From: an uncultured Prevotellaceae bacterium
GTDB lineage: Bacteria; Bacteroidota; Bacteroidia; Bacteroidales; Bacteroidaceae
DNA length: 38,744 bases
Assembly (NCBI GenBank): GCA_937898415.1
Contig: CALDLA010000093.1
Coordinates: forward strand, 1-38,744
Direction: 5' to 3'
Both the position numbers and the translations under genes were made by a program. This document shows positions 38,266 through 38,744 of the stretch, piece by piece. The stretch's first letter is position 1. Every line of letters starts with the position of its first letter. A model generated the notes under the pieces. The model was not told the DNA's origin, did not search any database, and was given only the letters and a program-made list of their open reading frames with translations.

Positions 38266-38744
38266 TTATTTAATCACGACCTTCCTGCCATTATGGATGT
38301 ACAGCCCCTTCTTCGTCGGCTTCCCGTCGAGCCTGCGACCGTCGAGCGTGAACCACTCCGCGCTCCCCTCCCATGCAGGGGAGGGGTCGGGGGTGGGGTC
38401 GGTAATCTCCACGATGCCCGTTTCCCCGTCACCGAAATTCAAATTGAAGCCCGTCAACTGGCGGGCGAGGGCGGCGCCGGAGCCAATCTTGAAGTAGGCG
38501 CGGAAGGGGCCGATGGTGGTGCCGCCGTTCTTGCCGCTGGGGTAGTAGAGGGTGTTGGCGGCGCCGAGGAAGAGGATGCTGCGGTCCTCGGTGTCGATGG
38601 TCTTGTGGTCGTAGGTGCCGATGAAGCGGACGCGCTCGTCGGTGTTGAAGTCCGGGTCGTAGGTGTCGCTACCGGGGTCGGTCAGGGGCTGGGTGTCGTA
38701 GTCGTGGGTGTCGGTGCTCACGGTGACATCCTGGAACACGGGGT
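38266..38744 (-). CDS. Surface protein, C-terminal fragment cut by the window edge
   Basis: The frame is open to the right edge, so only the last 158 or so residues are seen; no true start codon is in view. The domain reads RVRFIGTYDHKTIDTEDRSI, LFLGAANTLYYPSG, and GPFRAYFKIGSGAALARQLT, then FNLNFGDGETGI, a segment I recall from large Prevotella surface proteins. A PTPDPSPAWEGS linker is encoded by a GC-rich palindrome. The C-terminus WFTLDGRRLDG...KGLYIHNGRKVVIK matches the T9SS-like ending of other proteins here. The function cannot be assigned. The stop codon falls inside an ACTCCTT repeat. Confidence 0.7.
   Translation of the reverse strand, partial: PVFQDVTVSTDTHDYDTQPLTDPGSDTYDPDFNTDERVRFIGTYDHKTIDTEDRSILFLGAANTLYYPSGKNGGTTIGPFRAYFKIGSGAALARQLTGFNLNFGDGETGIVEITDPTPDPSPAWEGSAEWFTLDGRRLDGKPTKKGLYIHNGRKVVIK
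38365..38386. repeat. GC-rich palindrome encoding a DPSPAWEG linker
   Basis: CCCCTCCC (38365-38372) and GGGAGGGG (38379-38386) pair perfectly around a 6-nt loop, followed by TCGGGGGTGGGGTC. Read on the minus strand it gives PTPDPSPAWEGS, a peptide I recall as recurrent in unrelated Bacteroidota proteins (TPxPSPxxEGS), as expected from a dispersed element inserted in frame. Confidence 0.75.

Overview
The window reads as the end of a draft-assembly contig from a gut-type member of the Bacteroidota, most likely Prevotellaceae (Prevotella/Segatella-like). Support comes from Bacteroidota-style promoters (TAnnTTTG -7 boxes, some with a TTTG-like -33 element about 20 nt upstream), few Shine-Dalgarno sequences, an HU-like gene followed by a smalltalk micro-ORF, a MurF-alanine racemase fusion, DUF4827, a LytTR two-component pair, anaerobic sulfatase maturation, and a shared C-terminal motif resembling type IX secretion (T9SS) sorting signals. 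The first 37 bases are an Illumina paired-end adapter, so the left edge is an assembly artefact. The right edge cuts through a surface-protein gene.

Layout. 1-2700: structured leader, HU-like protein, smalltalk peptide, two-lobed aspartic protease with a PDZ domain. 2725-7911 (minus): tight five-gene operon of a small secreted protein, a Cthe_2159-type beta-helix protein, LytS-type histidine kinase, LytTR regulator and TlpA-like thioredoxin. 8117-10611: helical repeat lipoprotein, and divergently a SulP transporter. 10632-14123 (minus): NrnA, DUF4827 lipoprotein, GlmM, RhaM-like protein. 14232-17591: large secreted glycoside hydrolase and a 48-residue peptide. 17592-19781 (minus): degenerate ABC ATPase, FetB-like permease, TPR protein. 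19885-22545: agmatine-to-putrescine genes plus type II pantothenate kinase. 22558-25002: MFS exporter, diverging from ndk and a pseudouridine synthase. 25096-29371: PAP2 phosphatase and MurF-Alr. 29368-30930 (minus): M6 metalloprotease. 31061-34860: orphan EIIC-GAT permease, a KduI with a signal peptide, and a hexuronate MFS transporter. 34874-38230: nitroreductase diverging from a Ser-type sulfatase and its radical SAM maturase. 38266-end: C-terminus of a surface protein.

Several units have a clear joint role: agmatine to putrescine; hexuronate uptake and isomerisation; sulfatase with maturase; and a sensor pair with the envelope proteins it may control. No tRNA, rRNA, CRISPR array, insertion sequence or prophage was seen.

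The least expected pattern is a set of very short tandem repeats and palindromes. GTGARAA-type arrays fill intergenic gaps. Unrelated 28-bp arrays of four heptamers sit in frame inside three genes (SulP, MFS, sulfatase). A 45-bp array of five nonamers sits in alanine racemase, and GC-rich palindromes sit in a pseudouridine synthase and a surface protein. Other points to check are the ABC ATPase without a signature motif, the apparently exported KduI, near-leaderless promoters, and an almost perfectly symmetric divergent promoter.
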